Source: UBA668 sp963720695 (lineage in GTDB: Bacteria > Actinomycetota > Acidimicrobiia > Acidimicrobiales > Ilumatobacteraceae). Taken from it: 64,000 nt of DNA. Position numbers and translations under genes: made by a program. Of this stretch, positions 51,372-60,291 are shown one piece after another. The stretch spans positions 1 to 64,000 of the forward strand of contig CAVRGG010000001.1 in the NCBI GenBank assembly GCA_963720695.1, in the 5' to 3' direction. Within the stretch, counting starts at the first letter, position 1. Every line of letters starts with the position of its first letter. The notes under the pieces are model-generated. The model was not told where the DNA came from. It made no database searches and was given only the letters and a program-made list of their open reading frames with translations.

Positions 51372-52091
51372 TCAGCGCTCCGGCAGCGGCGGCAACTGCA
51401 TGATCGCCTCCAGGAAGTGGTCGATCCACACGCCCTTGAGGGCGTCGAGGTAGGGCGACTCGGCGGCCACCCGGGTCTCCTCGACGTCGAGTGAGCCGTT
51501 CCGGTAGACGCCGAGGTCGTAGGGAGGGCCCACCGAGAGGTTGGCGTGGGCCGTGCTGATCATCGAGCTGAGCGAGATCTTGATCGCCGTCTCGAGGTCC
51601 ACCTGCGCGTGGACGGCCAGTTCGAGCATGAACTTGCCGTACTTGCTCTCGCCGATCTGCAGGAACGGCCGCTCGTCGGAGACCCGGATGTAGTTGCCCT
51701 CCGGGTAGAGGAGGAACAGGTCCGGCCGCTCGCCGGCGATCTGCCCACCGAGGATGAACGTCGCCGTGGCCGAGTCACCGAGTGCGCCGCGATGGCGCTG
51801 CGACACCTCGTGACCGAGCGCGCCCAGGTAGATGGCGGCCTCGTGGAGGTGCGACACCGTGGCGAGGTTCACCCGACCGTCGGACGCGACCAGGTCGGCG
51901 TGGACACGATCGAGCACCTCGTGCGTCGTGGCCAGGGAGCCCGCCGACTGGACCACGAACACCCGGTCATCGGCGGGGCGCAGGACGTGCAGCTTGCGGT
52001 ACGTGCCCACGTTGTCGACCCCGGCGTTGGTGCGGGTGTCGGAGAGGAAGATGAGGCCTTCGTCGAGCCGGAGTGCCAGGCAGTAGGTCAT
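51372..52091 (-). CDS. Anbu-type proteasome-like peptidase
   Basis: 239 residues. After removal of Met, Thr is the first residue (TYCLALRLDEGLIFLSDTRT). Counting from it, Asp17 and a Lys at 32 (TYRKLHV) match the Thr1-Asp17-Lys33 site of Ntn-hydrolase proteasome subunits. Further family text: VFVVQSAGSLATTHEVLDRV, YLGALGHEVSQRHRG, FILGGQIAGERPDLFLLYPE, IGESKYGKFMLELAVHAQ. This is the Anbu / ancestral beta-subunit group, which forms open helical rings; the substrates are unknown. The usual partner genes (ATP-grasp, alpha-E, transglutaminase) are not next to it here. Confidence 0.85.
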   Translation of the reverse strand: MTYCLALRLDEGLIFLSDTRTNAGVDNVGTYRKLHVLRPADDRVFVVQSAGSLATTHEVLDRVHADLVASDGRVNLATVSHLHEAAIYLGALGHEVSQRHRGALGDSATATFILGGQIAGERPDLFLLYPEGNYIRVSDERPFLQIGESKYGKFMLELAVHAQVDLETAIKISLSSMISTAHANLSVGPPYDLGVYRNGSLDVEETRVAAESPYLDALKGVWIDHFLEAIMQLPPLPER

Positions 52092-52132
52092 TCGGGCGAG
52101 GCTATCGAGGCGGGGAGCGTCACAATGGGCCC

Positions 52133-52750
52133 ATGGCTTGGTATCGCGAACGCATCCTTCCTCACCTGATCGACCGGGCCTGCGGCACGGCTGAACTGCG
52201 TGACTGGCGAGCGAGCGTGGTCCGCGGTCTGGCGGGCACCGTCGTCGAGATCGGGTTCGGCTCGGGCCTCAACGTGGCGCTGTACCCGCCCGAGGTCACC
52301 AAGGTCTATGCGGTCGAACCGGCGGCGGTCGCCCGCAAGATCGCCGAGGACCGGATCGCCGCGTCGCCCGTGATGATCGAGCACATCGGGCTACGCGGGG
52401 AAGCGATCCCGCTCGACGACGACAGCTGCGACGCAGCGCTCTCGACGTTCACCCTGTGCACGATCCCCGATGTCGAGCGAGCCCTCGCAGAGGTGCGCCG
52501 AGTGGTGCGGCCCGGAGGTCGGCTGCACTTCCTCGAGCACGGCGGCTCGCCCGACGAGTCGGTGGCGAAGTGGCAGCGTCGGATCGAGCCCGTCCAGAAG
52601 CGGGTCGCCGACGGCTGCCACCTCACGCGAGATCCCGCTGCGCTCGTCACCGCGGCCGGGTTCGAGATGGAGCGCGTCGAATCCCGCTACGCCAGAGGAC
52701 CTCGACCGTGGTCCTGGTTCACCGAGGGCGTCGCCGTGAACCCGGCCTGA
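52133..52750 (+). CDS. Class I SAM-dependent methyltransferase
   Basis: 205 residues. Motif I: GTVVEIGFGSGLNVALYPP. Then KVYAVEPAAVARKIAEDRIA, AIPLDDDSCDAALSTFTLCT and VRRVVRPGGRLHFLEHGGSP. The pattern (RILPHLIDRACG at the start, FLEHG) matches small UbiE/Mettl7-like methyltransferases of unknown substrate. It diverges from the Anbu gene (41-bp gap), and its 3' end overlaps the convergent DUF222/HNH gene by 64 bp. Confidence 0.9.
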   Translation: MAWYRERILPHLIDRACGTAELRDWRASVVRGLAGTVVEIGFGSGLNVALYPPEVTKVYAVEPAAVARKIAEDRIAASPVMIEHIGLRGEAIPLDDDSCDAALSTFTLCTIPDVERALAEVRRVVRPGGRLHFLEHGGSPDESVAKWQRRIEPVQKRVADGCHLTRDPAALVTAAGFEMERVESRYARGPRPWSWFTEGVAVNPA

Positions 52751-53985
52751 TCCGGCTGGGCTTCGTCGGGGTGGGCGTCGTCGGGGTCGGGTGGTTCGTT
52801 GCGTAGGTAGTGCCATCGGAGTCGGCAGCGGATGGTGTCGAGGGTGGTGACGGGTCGTTCGGGGATGGGGTCGGGGTGGTCTCGGAGGTGGGCGAGTCGG
52901 TTGTGGGGGATGCAGCCGACGCGGCCGTTGAATTGGCTGGTGGGCCCGCCTCGGGCTGCGGGTGTTCGGTGATCGATGTCGGAGGTGTCGGCGGGTGTGG
53001 GACATACCGAGTCGTGTTGGCAGCGCCGGTCGCGGACCTGGATGGCCCGGCGCAGCGCACCACGGAAGGTGCGTTGTCGGGACACGGCGAGCACGGTGTG
53101 GGGTCCGTCGAACAGGAACACCTCCATGAGCGCGGTGTCGAGGTGGCCGGTGAGGTCGTCGGGGTGGACGACGGTGCCCGACGCGAGTTGGCAGAGCCGG
53201 CGGGCGGTCTCGTCGCCGACGACGACCTGGAACAACGGTCGGGCGGTGATCCCGGTGGCGTTGACCGAACGAGACGCCATCCGCACCAGCGCCGCAGCCC
53301 GCCGTTGGGCTGGGGTGCGGACCACACCGTGGTGGCGGTCCTCGAGCTGGAGTTGTCGGGCGAGCCGTTCGAGTTCGCGAGTGACGATCTCCCCGTCGAC
53401 TGCTGAGAGGTGTCCGTCGAGGAACCACTCGCCGGTGAGCTCGGCGCGTGACGCGTACAGCGTCGACGGTCGGGATGGTTCGTGCTGCAGGTCGAGTTGG
53501 TCGTCGGCCCATGCCGCCCAGTACTGCACCACCCGGCGGGCGTCGTCGAACAACGAACACCCGGCGCACTGTTCGACGAGTGCGTGTTCGCAGGCCAGGA
53601 ACAACTCGAAACGGGCTGCGGTCGCGTGGTGCACGAACAGATCGACATGATCCATCGACAACCGCCCAGCGAGGACCGCCGCCCGGGTGTGAGGCATCCG
53701 CGCCAACAACCTCGCCCGACGCAACTCGCGGCGCAACACCCGGTGATCGCGTCGTGCGTCGCGTCCCAACGCCAACTGGGGCCGCAACGACCCATCGACC
53801 TGCCACACACCGCTCTGCTCCCACGCCACCGTGACCGCAGCCGCGGCGACCGCCAACCGCGCCCGCTCACACTCCAAGGCCACCGCGAGGGACTGCAACT
53901 CGTCAGCACCGAGCGCCCCGGTGTCCACGCCGGCCAGCCGCTCGACCAGATCATGCAACTCCTGGATCACCGACTCCGACGACAT
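52687..53985 (-). CDS. DUF222 / HNH endonuclease (13E12-repeat type)
   Basis: 432 residues from ATG 53985. The N-terminal DUF222 helical region (ELHDLVERLAGVDTGALGAD, ALECERARLAVAAAAVTVAW, RRELRRARLLARMPHTRAA, LSMDHVDLFVHHATAARFEL) is followed by the HNH unit: VRDRRCQHDSVCPTPADTSD, IDHRTPAARGGPTSQFNGR, VGCIPHNRLAH (two Cys, IDH, final His pair). Such genes are multicopy in many actinobacteria, and some carry the REP13E12 attachment site for mycobacterial prophages. Its own biological role is unclear. An upstream open frame to 55752 is a shadow of the SulP gene. Confidence 0.9.
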   Translation of the reverse strand: MSSESVIQELHDLVERLAGVDTGALGADELQSLAVALECERARLAVAAAAVTVAWEQSGVWQVDGSLRPQLALGRDARRDHRVLRRELRRARLLARMPHTRAAVLAGRLSMDHVDLFVHHATAARFELFLACEHALVEQCAGCSLFDDARRVVQYWAAWADDQLDLQHEPSRPSTLYASRAELTGEWFLDGHLSAVDGEIVTRELERLARQLQLEDRHHGVVRTPAQRRAAALVRMASRSVNATGITARPLFQVVVGDETARRLCQLASGTVVHPDDLTGHLDTALMEVFLFDGPHTVLAVSRQRTFRGALRRAIQVRDRRCQHDSVCPTPADTSDIDHRTPAARGGPTSQFNGRVGCIPHNRLAHLRDHPDPIPERPVTTLDTIRCRLRWHYLRNEPPDPDDAHPDEAQPDQAGFTATPSVNQDHGRGPLA

Positions 53986-54081
53986 ACCCCCATCATCGCC
54001 AAGGGGTGTCACACAGTTCCGGCGTCGACGCGGAATGGCTGATCTGCAGCATGCCGGCTCCAGGTCGTAGGGTTCGTGACG

Positions 54082-55767
54082 ATGAACCAGCCTGCCGGCG
54101 TGGACGCCAGCGCGTCGGACGACCACTGGTGGGCGGCACCCCTGGCCATGTTGCCGCGGCGGGCCGACTACGCGGGGCTGCAGCGATCGTGGCGACGAGA
54201 TCTCGTGGCCGGTCTCACGGTCGCCGTCGTCGCACTCCCACTCGCACTCGGGCTCGGCGTGACGACCGGAATGGGCGCGGAGGCCGGGCTGATCACGGCG
54301 ATCGTCGCCGGGTTCGTCGCCGCGGTGTTCGGCGGGTCGAACGTGCAGGTGTCCGGGTTCTCGGCATCGATGACGGTGGTGATCATCACCGTGGTGGGCC
54401 GTTTCGGTCCGTCGGGCGTCTACACCGTGACCGTCCTCGCCGGCCTCCTGCTGATCGTGGCCGCGGCGTTCGGGCTGGCGCAGTTCCTCGTCTATGTGCC
54501 GTGGCCGGTGATCGAGGGCTTCACCGTCGGCGTCGCGTTCATCATCGTGCTGCAGCAGGTGCCTGCCGCGCTCGGCGTCCCGAAGCCTGGTGGCGAGAAC
54601 ACGCTGGCGATCGCGACGCGTGCGGTGTGGCGCCTTCCTGATCATCACAGCGGCGCCGCGGTCGTGATCTTCCTCGTCGCGGTCGCCGCGATGGTCCTCG
54701 CGCCCCGACTCCATCGGTCGATCCCAGGGCCTCTCCTGGCCGTGGCTCTGGCCACCGGGGTGTCCGAGTTCTGGAGCCGCGGGGTCGATCGAATCGGTCG
54801 GCTCCCGCAGGGCCTGCCCGCGCCGTCGCTGCCGTCGCTCTCGCTCGGTCGCATCAGCGAACTGCTCGGCGCGGCCGGCACGATCGCGGCACTGGCAGCG
54901 ATCGAGAGCCTGATGTCGGCCAAGGTGGCCGACGGCATGTCGGACGCGGCGCCACACGATCCCGATCGGGAACTGCTCGGCCAGGGCGTTGCCAACATGG
55001 CGTCTGCCGTGTTCGGCGGGATGCCGTCGACGGGTGTGTTGGCGAGAACGGCGGTCAACGTCCGATCGGGCGCCCGCACGCGGATGGCGGCGATCAGTCA
55101 CGCAGTGATTCTGATGCTGGTGGCGTTGTTCGCGGGCTCGCTCGTCGCCGAGATCCCGCTCGCGTCGCTGGCCGGCGTGCTCGTGGTCACGGCGCTGCGC
55201 ACCATCGACGTCTCTCGAGTGAGGATCCTGCTGCGCACGACTCGTTCCGATGCCGCGGTGTTCCTCGTCACCACCGGAGCGACGCTGGCGTTCGACCTCA
55301 TCCTCGCCGTGGAGATCGGCCTGGCCGTCGCCGTGGTGTTGGCGCTGCGGTCGGTCGCGAAGTCGTCGACGATCACGGCCGAACCCGTCGGGGACGTGAT
55401 CGATGCGGACGAAGAGCGCCGCTTGCTCGACGAGCAGATCGTCACCTACCGGATGAGCGGGGCGCTGTTCTTCGGTGCGGCGGATCGGTTCTTGCGCGAG
55501 TTGCTCGCGGTGAGCAATGTCAAGGTCGTGATCCTTCGGCTCCCACAGCTGCAGATGCTCGACGCCACCGGTGCCAGGGCGCTCGGCGCGATCGTCGAGG
55601 ACCTCCAGCGTCGGAACATCACGGTGCTCTTGAAGGGTCCCTCGGCGCACCACTTGCAGGTCCTGCGATCGGTCGGGGCACTGGAACGTCTCGCCACGGA
55701 ACGGCACGTGTTCGCCGACCTCGACGCGGCCGTCGCGCACGCTCGACTTCACGTCGCTCGCGGCTGA
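54082..55767 (+). CDS. SulP-family anion transporter with STAS domain
   Basis: 561 residues from ATG 54082; a GTG at 54076 is an alternative. The SulP membrane region starts LQRSWRRDLVAGLTVAVVAL and shows VSGFSASMTVVIITVVGRFG, VYVPWPVIEGFTVGVAFIIV, AAIESLMSAKVADGMSD and GGMPSTGVLARTAVNVRSGA, the usual proline- and serine-rich substrate loop. The C-terminal STAS domain occupies about residues 445-560 (RMSGALFFGAADRFLREL, VVILRLPQLQMLDATGARAL). It carries sulfate, bicarbonate or dicarboxylate; which one cannot be read. It is followed after 8 nt by the acyl-CoA dehydrogenase gene. Confidence 0.93.
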   Translation: MNQPAGVDASASDDHWWAAPLAMLPRRADYAGLQRSWRRDLVAGLTVAVVALPLALGLGVTTGMGAEAGLITAIVAGFVAAVFGGSNVQVSGFSASMTVVIITVVGRFGPSGVYTVTVLAGLLLIVAAAFGLAQFLVYVPWPVIEGFTVGVAFIIVLQQVPAALGVPKPGGENTLAIATRAVWRLPDHHSGAAVVIFLVAVAAMVLAPRLHRSIPGPLLAVALATGVSEFWSRGVDRIGRLPQGLPAPSLPSLSLGRISELLGAAGTIAALAAIESLMSAKVADGMSDAAPHDPDRELLGQGVANMASAVFGGMPSTGVLARTAVNVRSGARTRMAAISHAVILMLVALFAGSLVAEIPLASLAGVLVVTALRTIDVSRVRILLRTTRSDAAVFLVTTGATLAFDLILAVEIGLAVAVVLALRSVAKSSTITAEPVGDVIDADEERRLLDEQIVTYRMSGALFFGAADRFLRELLAVSNVKVVILRLPQLQMLDATGARALGAIVEDLQRRNITVLLKGPSAHHLQVLRSVGALERLATERHVFADLDAAVAHARLHVARG

Positions 55768-55775
55768 CGGCTGGG

Positions 55776-57032
55776 ATGTGGTTCGTGGACATCGCGTCGC
55801 TCACCCCCGAGACGATTCACGAGGCGCTCGCCGAGTGGGTGGCCGAGCAGTGGGATGCCGACCTCTCCCTGGTCGAGTGGCGGAGTCGCTTGGCCCGGCA
55901 CGGCTGGTCCGCACCCTCGTGGCCCGAGCGCTGGCACGGCAAGGGATGGCCGGCATGGACCGACGACGTCGTCGCGTCGGCGCTCGTGCGTCTCGGCACC
56001 GCCGGCAATCCTGTCGGCATCGGCATGCAGCTCGCCGCGCCGACGATCCTCGAGCACGGATCCGACGGCGTCCGCGACCGGTTCCTCCTCCGCACGCTGC
56101 GCGGCGAGGAGACCTGGTGCCAGCTGTTCAGCGAGCCGGGCGCCGGGTCCGATCTGGCCGGGCTCTCCACCACCGCCGTGCTCGACGGTGACGAGTGGGT
56201 GGTCAGCGGGCAGAAGGTGTGGAACACCAGTGCCCACCATGCCGACCTCGGCATCCTGCTCGCCCGCACCGACTGGTCGGTTCCCAAGCACCGAGGGCTC
56301 ACATTCTTCGTGTTGCCGATGCGGCAGCCGGGGGTCACCGTTCGCGGGTTGCGCCAGATGAACCACCACGCCTCCTTCAACGAAGTGTTCCTCGACGAGG
56401 CGCGCATTCCCAAGGACTGGGTCGTCGGTGATGTCGGCGACGGTTGGGCGGTCGCCTTGACGACGCTCGCGTACGAGCGCAGGTTCGGAGCACGCATGAG
56501 GCCCCGACACGTGCAGGGGAGCGGTCGAGCGTTGCAGGAAGCGCGAGACGAGATCGACGACTACTTCGAGACCTACAAGTGGTATCCGCAACGCGCGGGA
56601 CGAGTCGACCTCGTGGTGGAGCGGGCGCGGGCAGCGAACGCCACTCACGACCCGGTCGTTCGCCAGGCGTTGGCGCGTCTGCTCTCGCTGCAGTCGGTGA
56701 GCGCATGGACGGCCTCTCGGGCTCAAGCGGCACGAGCGCTCGGCCGCGCGCCGGGCGCGGAGGGCTCAGTCGGGAAGTTGTCGGCGAGCATCATCGCTCG
56801 TGAGGCCTCCAAGGTGCATTCCCTGCTCGCGGGGGCGCACGGCACCCTCATGGGTTCGGATGCGCCGCTCGACGGGATCATCGCCGAAGTGCTGATGTCG
56901 GTGCCCGGTCAGTCCATCGCCGGTGGAACCGACGAGATCCAGAAGAACATCCTCGGCGAACGCATGCTCGGTCTCCCCCGAGAGCCGAACGCAGATCGCG
57001 ATCTGCCGTTCTCGCTCGCCCGGAGGTCGTGA
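55776..57032 (+). CDS. Acyl-CoA dehydrogenase
   Basis: 418 residues. N-terminal helical part (WDADLSLVEWRSRLARHG, PSWPERWHGKGWPAWTDD), middle beta-domain with the flavin motif WCQLFSEPGAGSDLAGLSTT and WVVSGQKVWNTSAHHADLG, then LRQMNHHASFNEVFLDEARI, and the C-terminal flavin and adenine site PGQSIAGGTDEIQKNILGER. It oxidises an acyl-CoA to the 2-enoyl-CoA using FAD and passes electrons to ETF. It belongs to the actinobacterial FadE17/FadE-like branch, often linked to steroid or fatty-acid catabolism; the substrate is unknown here. Confidence 0.93.
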   Translation: MWFVDIASLTPETIHEALAEWVAEQWDADLSLVEWRSRLARHGWSAPSWPERWHGKGWPAWTDDVVASALVRLGTAGNPVGIGMQLAAPTILEHGSDGVRDRFLLRTLRGEETWCQLFSEPGAGSDLAGLSTTAVLDGDEWVVSGQKVWNTSAHHADLGILLARTDWSVPKHRGLTFFVLPMRQPGVTVRGLRQMNHHASFNEVFLDEARIPKDWVVGDVGDGWAVALTTLAYERRFGARMRPRHVQGSGRALQEARDEIDDYFETYKWYPQRAGRVDLVVERARAANATHDPVVRQALARLLSLQSVSAWTASRAQAARALGRAPGAEGSVGKLSASIIAREASKVHSLLAGAHGTLMGSDAPLDGIIAEVLMSVPGQSIAGGTDEIQKNILGERMLGLPREPNADRDLPFSLARRS

Positions 57033-57065
57033 CAAGCTGGCCCTCCCAGACCCGACGGAGGAGCC

Positions 57066-57600
57066 ATGAACCCGACCGAGCTGACCACGCTCTTCAGCGA
57101 GAAGGAGCAGACGCTGCTGGTGGCCACCGAGGCGAAGCGGCTGGCGGTGATGAGCGAGGACGACCTCGGCGACCTGCACGCGCTGATCCGCCGCGCTCGC
57201 AACAAGTACAGCACGCTGCATCGCCGCCAGGGCAGCGCCACCGTCTCGGACGTCGGCCGGCGAGCTGCCACCCAGTCACAGAACCTGCGCACCCTGCGCA
57301 AGGCGGAGATCTTCGAGGATGCGTTGGCTCGAGTCTCCCGCTCGCTCAGCATGGCGGCCCGCGCGTCGGCGGCGGAGCTGAAGTCCGAGCGCCTCGCGCT
57401 CGCGGCTGGGGCAACGTCGGCGCCGACGGGCTGCGCCTCGTACGCGATCGGCCGCTCCGGCGAAGCGGCCGACCCCTCCGACGGCGAACACCACGGCAGC
57501 CCAACGCGGTGTCGTCAAGGGTGGTCGATCCACGGCCGCCAGGCAATCGTCGTCCACGGCCCAGGGAGCGCGACGGCAAGCGCAGCGCGACGCCCGCTGA
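57066..57600 (+). pseudogene. Conserved actinobacterial protein with Lys/Arg/Ala-rich tail, frameshifted near 57420
   Basis: About 178 residues from ATG 57066 (NPTELTTLFSEKEQTLLVAT). The helical core has EAKRLAVMSEDDLGDLHALI, RRARNKYSTLHRRQGSATV, EIFEDALARVSRSLSMAARA. After KSERLALA the frame must change by +1 to give the basic Ala/Thr-rich tail (AAPRTRSAAPAKRPTPPTAN, then GARRQAQRDAR) ending in TGA at 57598-57600. Both parts fit a family I recall from Acidimicrobiia but whose function is unknown. Left uncorrected, its frame runs into the GGDEF gene and mimics a 747-residue fusion. Confidence 0.65.
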
Positions 57601-57620
57601 TTCGTGGTAACGATGACGGG

Positions 57621-59309
57621 GTGGTAGAGCCTTCTCTCGTCCCGCTGGACAGCGAGGCGGCGCAGCACGCCGTCGAGGTCGCACCGCGCATCTGGTGGGT
57701 GGGCGACGTGCTCGTCGGCGACCCGTTCCAATGCCACGCCTACCTCATCGAGGCGGGGGAGGAGTCGATGCTCGTCGATCCCGGATCCTCGCTCACGATC
57801 GAGGCGACCCTCCGCAAAGTGGTCGAGGTGGTCCCGCTGGACCACATCAAGTGGATCGTGCTGCACCACTCCGACCCCGACGTGGCCGACTCCCTGCACC
57901 GTCTCAGCGACGTGCTGCCGCGCAGCGACGTGCAGGTGATCACGGAGTGGCGGTCGGCGTTGTTGCTGCGCCACTTCGCGGCTCGGTTCCCGTTCGTGTC
58001 GATCGAGGATCTCGGATGGAAGTTCACCTTCGCCGATGGCCGGGTGCTCGAGTTCCTCCTCACCGCGTACCTGCACTTCCCGGGAGCGTTCGTCACCTAC
58101 GACCGCGACAACGCCGTGCTCTTCTCGGCGGACCTGTTCGGTGGCTTCAACCGCTCCGGCCGCCTGTGGGCGGCGACCGAGTCGGACTTCGAGGACCTCC
58201 GTCAGTTCCACGAGCACTACATGCCGAGCCGCGACATCCTCATGGCGGGTCTGGCGACCATCAGGGGAGCCTTCCCCGTCATCGACCGCGTGCTGCCGCA
58301 GCACGGATACCTCATCCCGCGGCACCTCGTCGACGCGATGTTCGACCAGTTGGCCAAGCTGGAGTGCGGAGTGATGCTGATCTCCCAGCGCGACACCCAC
58401 CTCGCCCGGCTGCTCACGATCGCCGCCGGAGTCCGACGGATCGAGGACATCCTCGATCGACCGACGCCGCTGAGCGAGATGATGCCGCCGATCTCCGCCG
58501 AGCTGTCCGAGTTCATGCCGCTCGAGGAGTTCTGGGTGGAGGTGCTCGACAGCCACGGTGGCATCGTGCGCTTCGATCGTCACGAGGTCACCGGCGTGAC
58601 GCTCGACCGCTGGACCGAGCCGGCCGACAACATCACGGTGCTCGAACTCCCGGCGCTCCCCGCCGACGTGCACACGCGTCTGGCCGTGGTCCTGAGCACA
58701 CGTCAGCACTGGGAACTGGCGCCGGAGTTCTCCGTGCTGTTCTCGATGATGGCGGCTCGTGCCCGCAAGGCTGTCGAGGAGGCGTTGCGCAACCGCGAGG
58801 CGCACCTCACCGCGTTGCACCTCCGTGACGAAGCCACCCATGATCCGCTCACGGGTCTGTTGAATCGACGGGCGCTGCTGACGGCTCGCCAGTTCGCCGG
58901 CGACGCGGCCGTGTTGATGATCGACATCGACCACTTCAAGGAGGTCAACGATCGCTACGGGCACCCCGTCGGTGACCGGGTGCTGCGCGCAGTGGCCGAC
59001 GCGGTGGTCGCGTCGGTGCGTCGCTCCGACACGGTCATCCGCTACGGCGGCGAGGAGATCCTGGCCATCGTCGAGCTGGACCCGCGGGTGCCCGCTGCCG
59101 AGTCGGCGACGGCGCTGGCCGACCGCATCCGGGAGAGCGTCGCGTCGATCTCGGCGGCTCCGCTCGGGGCGGACTCCAGCGTGACCGTCAGTGTCGGAGC
59201 GGCCCTGATCGCGCCCGACACGCCGATGGCCGAGATCGTCCGCCGAGCCGACGAGGCGTTGTACCGGGCGAAGACGGCCGGCCGCAACCGGGTGCATCTT
59301 CACGACTGA
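57621..59309 (+). CDS. Di-iron metallo-beta-lactamase (ODP-like) sensor fused to GGDEF diguanylate cyclase
   Basis: 562 residues from GTG 57621. Residues about 20-300: MBL-fold domain resembling the flavodiiron/ODP sensor fold. Its likely iron ligands are kept: IVLHHSDPDVADS (His, Asp, Asp), AYLHFPGAFVTYD (His), VLFSADLFGGF (bridging Asp) and VLPQHGYLIPR (His). Residues about 390-562: GGDEF domain (DEATHDPLTGLLNRRALL, VLMIDIDHFKEVNDRYGHP, IRYGGEEILAIV) with the catalytic GGEE kept and Phe replaced by Ile, plus RRSD five residues upstream as a c-di-GMP inhibition site. This predicts an O2- or NO-responsive cyclase that makes c-di-GMP. No membrane segment is seen. Confidence 0.85.
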   Translation: MVEPSLVPLDSEAAQHAVEVAPRIWWVGDVLVGDPFQCHAYLIEAGEESMLVDPGSSLTIEATLRKVVEVVPLDHIKWIVLHHSDPDVADSLHRLSDVLPRSDVQVITEWRSALLLRHFAARFPFVSIEDLGWKFTFADGRVLEFLLTAYLHFPGAFVTYDRDNAVLFSADLFGGFNRSGRLWAATESDFEDLRQFHEHYMPSRDILMAGLATIRGAFPVIDRVLPQHGYLIPRHLVDAMFDQLAKLECGVMLISQRDTHLARLLTIAAGVRRIEDILDRPTPLSEMMPPISAELSEFMPLEEFWVEVLDSHGGIVRFDRHEVTGVTLDRWTEPADNITVLELPALPADVHTRLAVVLSTRQHWELAPEFSVLFSMMAARARKAVEEALRNREAHLTALHLRDEATHDPLTGLLNRRALLTARQFAGDAAVLMIDIDHFKEVNDRYGHPVGDRVLRAVADAVVASVRRSDTVIRYGGEEILAIVELDPRVPAAESATALADRIRESVASISAAPLGADSSVTVSVGAALIAPDTPMAEIVRRADEALYRAKTAGRNRVHLHD

Positions 59310-59324
59310 CCGTCGTGATCGGAC

Positions 59325-60278
59325 TCAGTGCGAGAGGTGCTCGAACTCGAGCTCGATGACCCCGCGGGCGTCGACGTCGACGAGGATCCGCACCGGCCGC
59401 CGGCCGTGCCATGGGCCCTCCTCGTCACTGTCACGGAACGCGGCGAGTGTGCGGCCTCGGCACACGCTGTGACCGGTGTCGACCCGCACGGGAAGCTCCT
59501 GCCACGTGAACAGATGCGGAGCGAGCAGGTAGCTGATCGTCGTCGAATCGTGGACGTAGATGCCCTCCACCCCGTTGCGTTCCAGGTAGAACCGCGAATA
59601 GTGGGGGAGGATGGCGGCGAGGTGCGCCGCGCGCGGGCCGGGGATGGCCCCGAATCGGGCGAGGTCGTCGAGGGTCATCGTGATCCGATGGGTCACGTCG
59701 AGGCCCGCCATCACGATCGGACAGTCGGCACCGAACACGATGTCGGCCGCCTCGGGGTCGTTGAGCACGTTGGCCTCCGAGGCCGGCGAGGCGTTGCCGT
59801 GCGTGAAGGCAGCGCCTCCCATCACCACGATCTCGCGGACGAACGAGGTGAGGTCGGGCTGCATGAGCATCGCGATGGCCATGTTGGTGAACGGCCCGAG
59901 CAGCACCACGGTGATCTCGCCCGGCGACGCCATCACCGTGTCGATGATGAACTGCGCAGCATGCCCGGCGATCGGCGTGCGCGTCGACGGTGGGAGGAAC
60001 ACGTCGCCCTGGCCGTCGGTGCCGTGGACGAAGGCCACGGGTCCTCGGTAGTTCATCGCCAGCGGGCGAGTCGCTCCCTGGGCCACGGGGATGTCGGGCC
60101 GTCCGGCGATGTCGAGCAATCGCAGTGCGTTCGTGGTGCACAGATCGGTGTGTGCGTTCCCGAACACGGTGGTGAGGCCGACCACGTCGAGCTCCGGAGA
60201 CGCCAGTGCGAAGAAGATCGCCATCGCGTCGTCGATGCCGGGGTCGGTGTCGATCAGGATCCGTCTCGGGGATGTCAC
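59325..60278 (-). CDS. Inosine-uridine-type nucleoside hydrolase
   Basis: 317 residues from GTG 60278, which avoids overlap with the MFS gene; an ATG at 60308 would overlap it by 17 nt. N-terminal Ca-binding signature: ILIDTDPGIDDAMAIFFAL. Then VVGLTTVFGNAHTDLCTTNA, PVAQGATRPL, LLGPFTNMAIAMLMQP, NVLNDPEAADIVFGADCPI and the late His/Asp region YVHDSTTISYLLAP. It splits ribonucleosides into base and ribose for salvage. It is co-directional with the upstream MFS gene, which may import the nucleoside (short gap). Confidence 0.93.
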   Translation of the reverse strand: MTSPRRILIDTDPGIDDAMAIFFALASPELDVVGLTTVFGNAHTDLCTTNALRLLDIAGRPDIPVAQGATRPLAMNYRGPVAFVHGTDGQGDVFLPPSTRTPIAGHAAQFIIDTVMASPGEITVVLLGPFTNMAIAMLMQPDLTSFVREIVVMGGAAFTHGNASPASEANVLNDPEAADIVFGADCPIVMAGLDVTHRITMTLDDLARFGAIPGPRAAHLAAILPHYSRFYLERNGVEGIYVHDSTTISYLLAPHLFTWQELPVRVDTGHSVCRGRTLAAFRDSDEEGPWHGRRPVRILVDVDARGVIELEFEHLSH

Positions 60279-60291
60279 GGTGCGAATGTAC

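Noticed and set aside
53986..55752. DUF222 protein extended to 1021 residues
   Set aside because: The extra part is the antisense of the SulP transporter gene.
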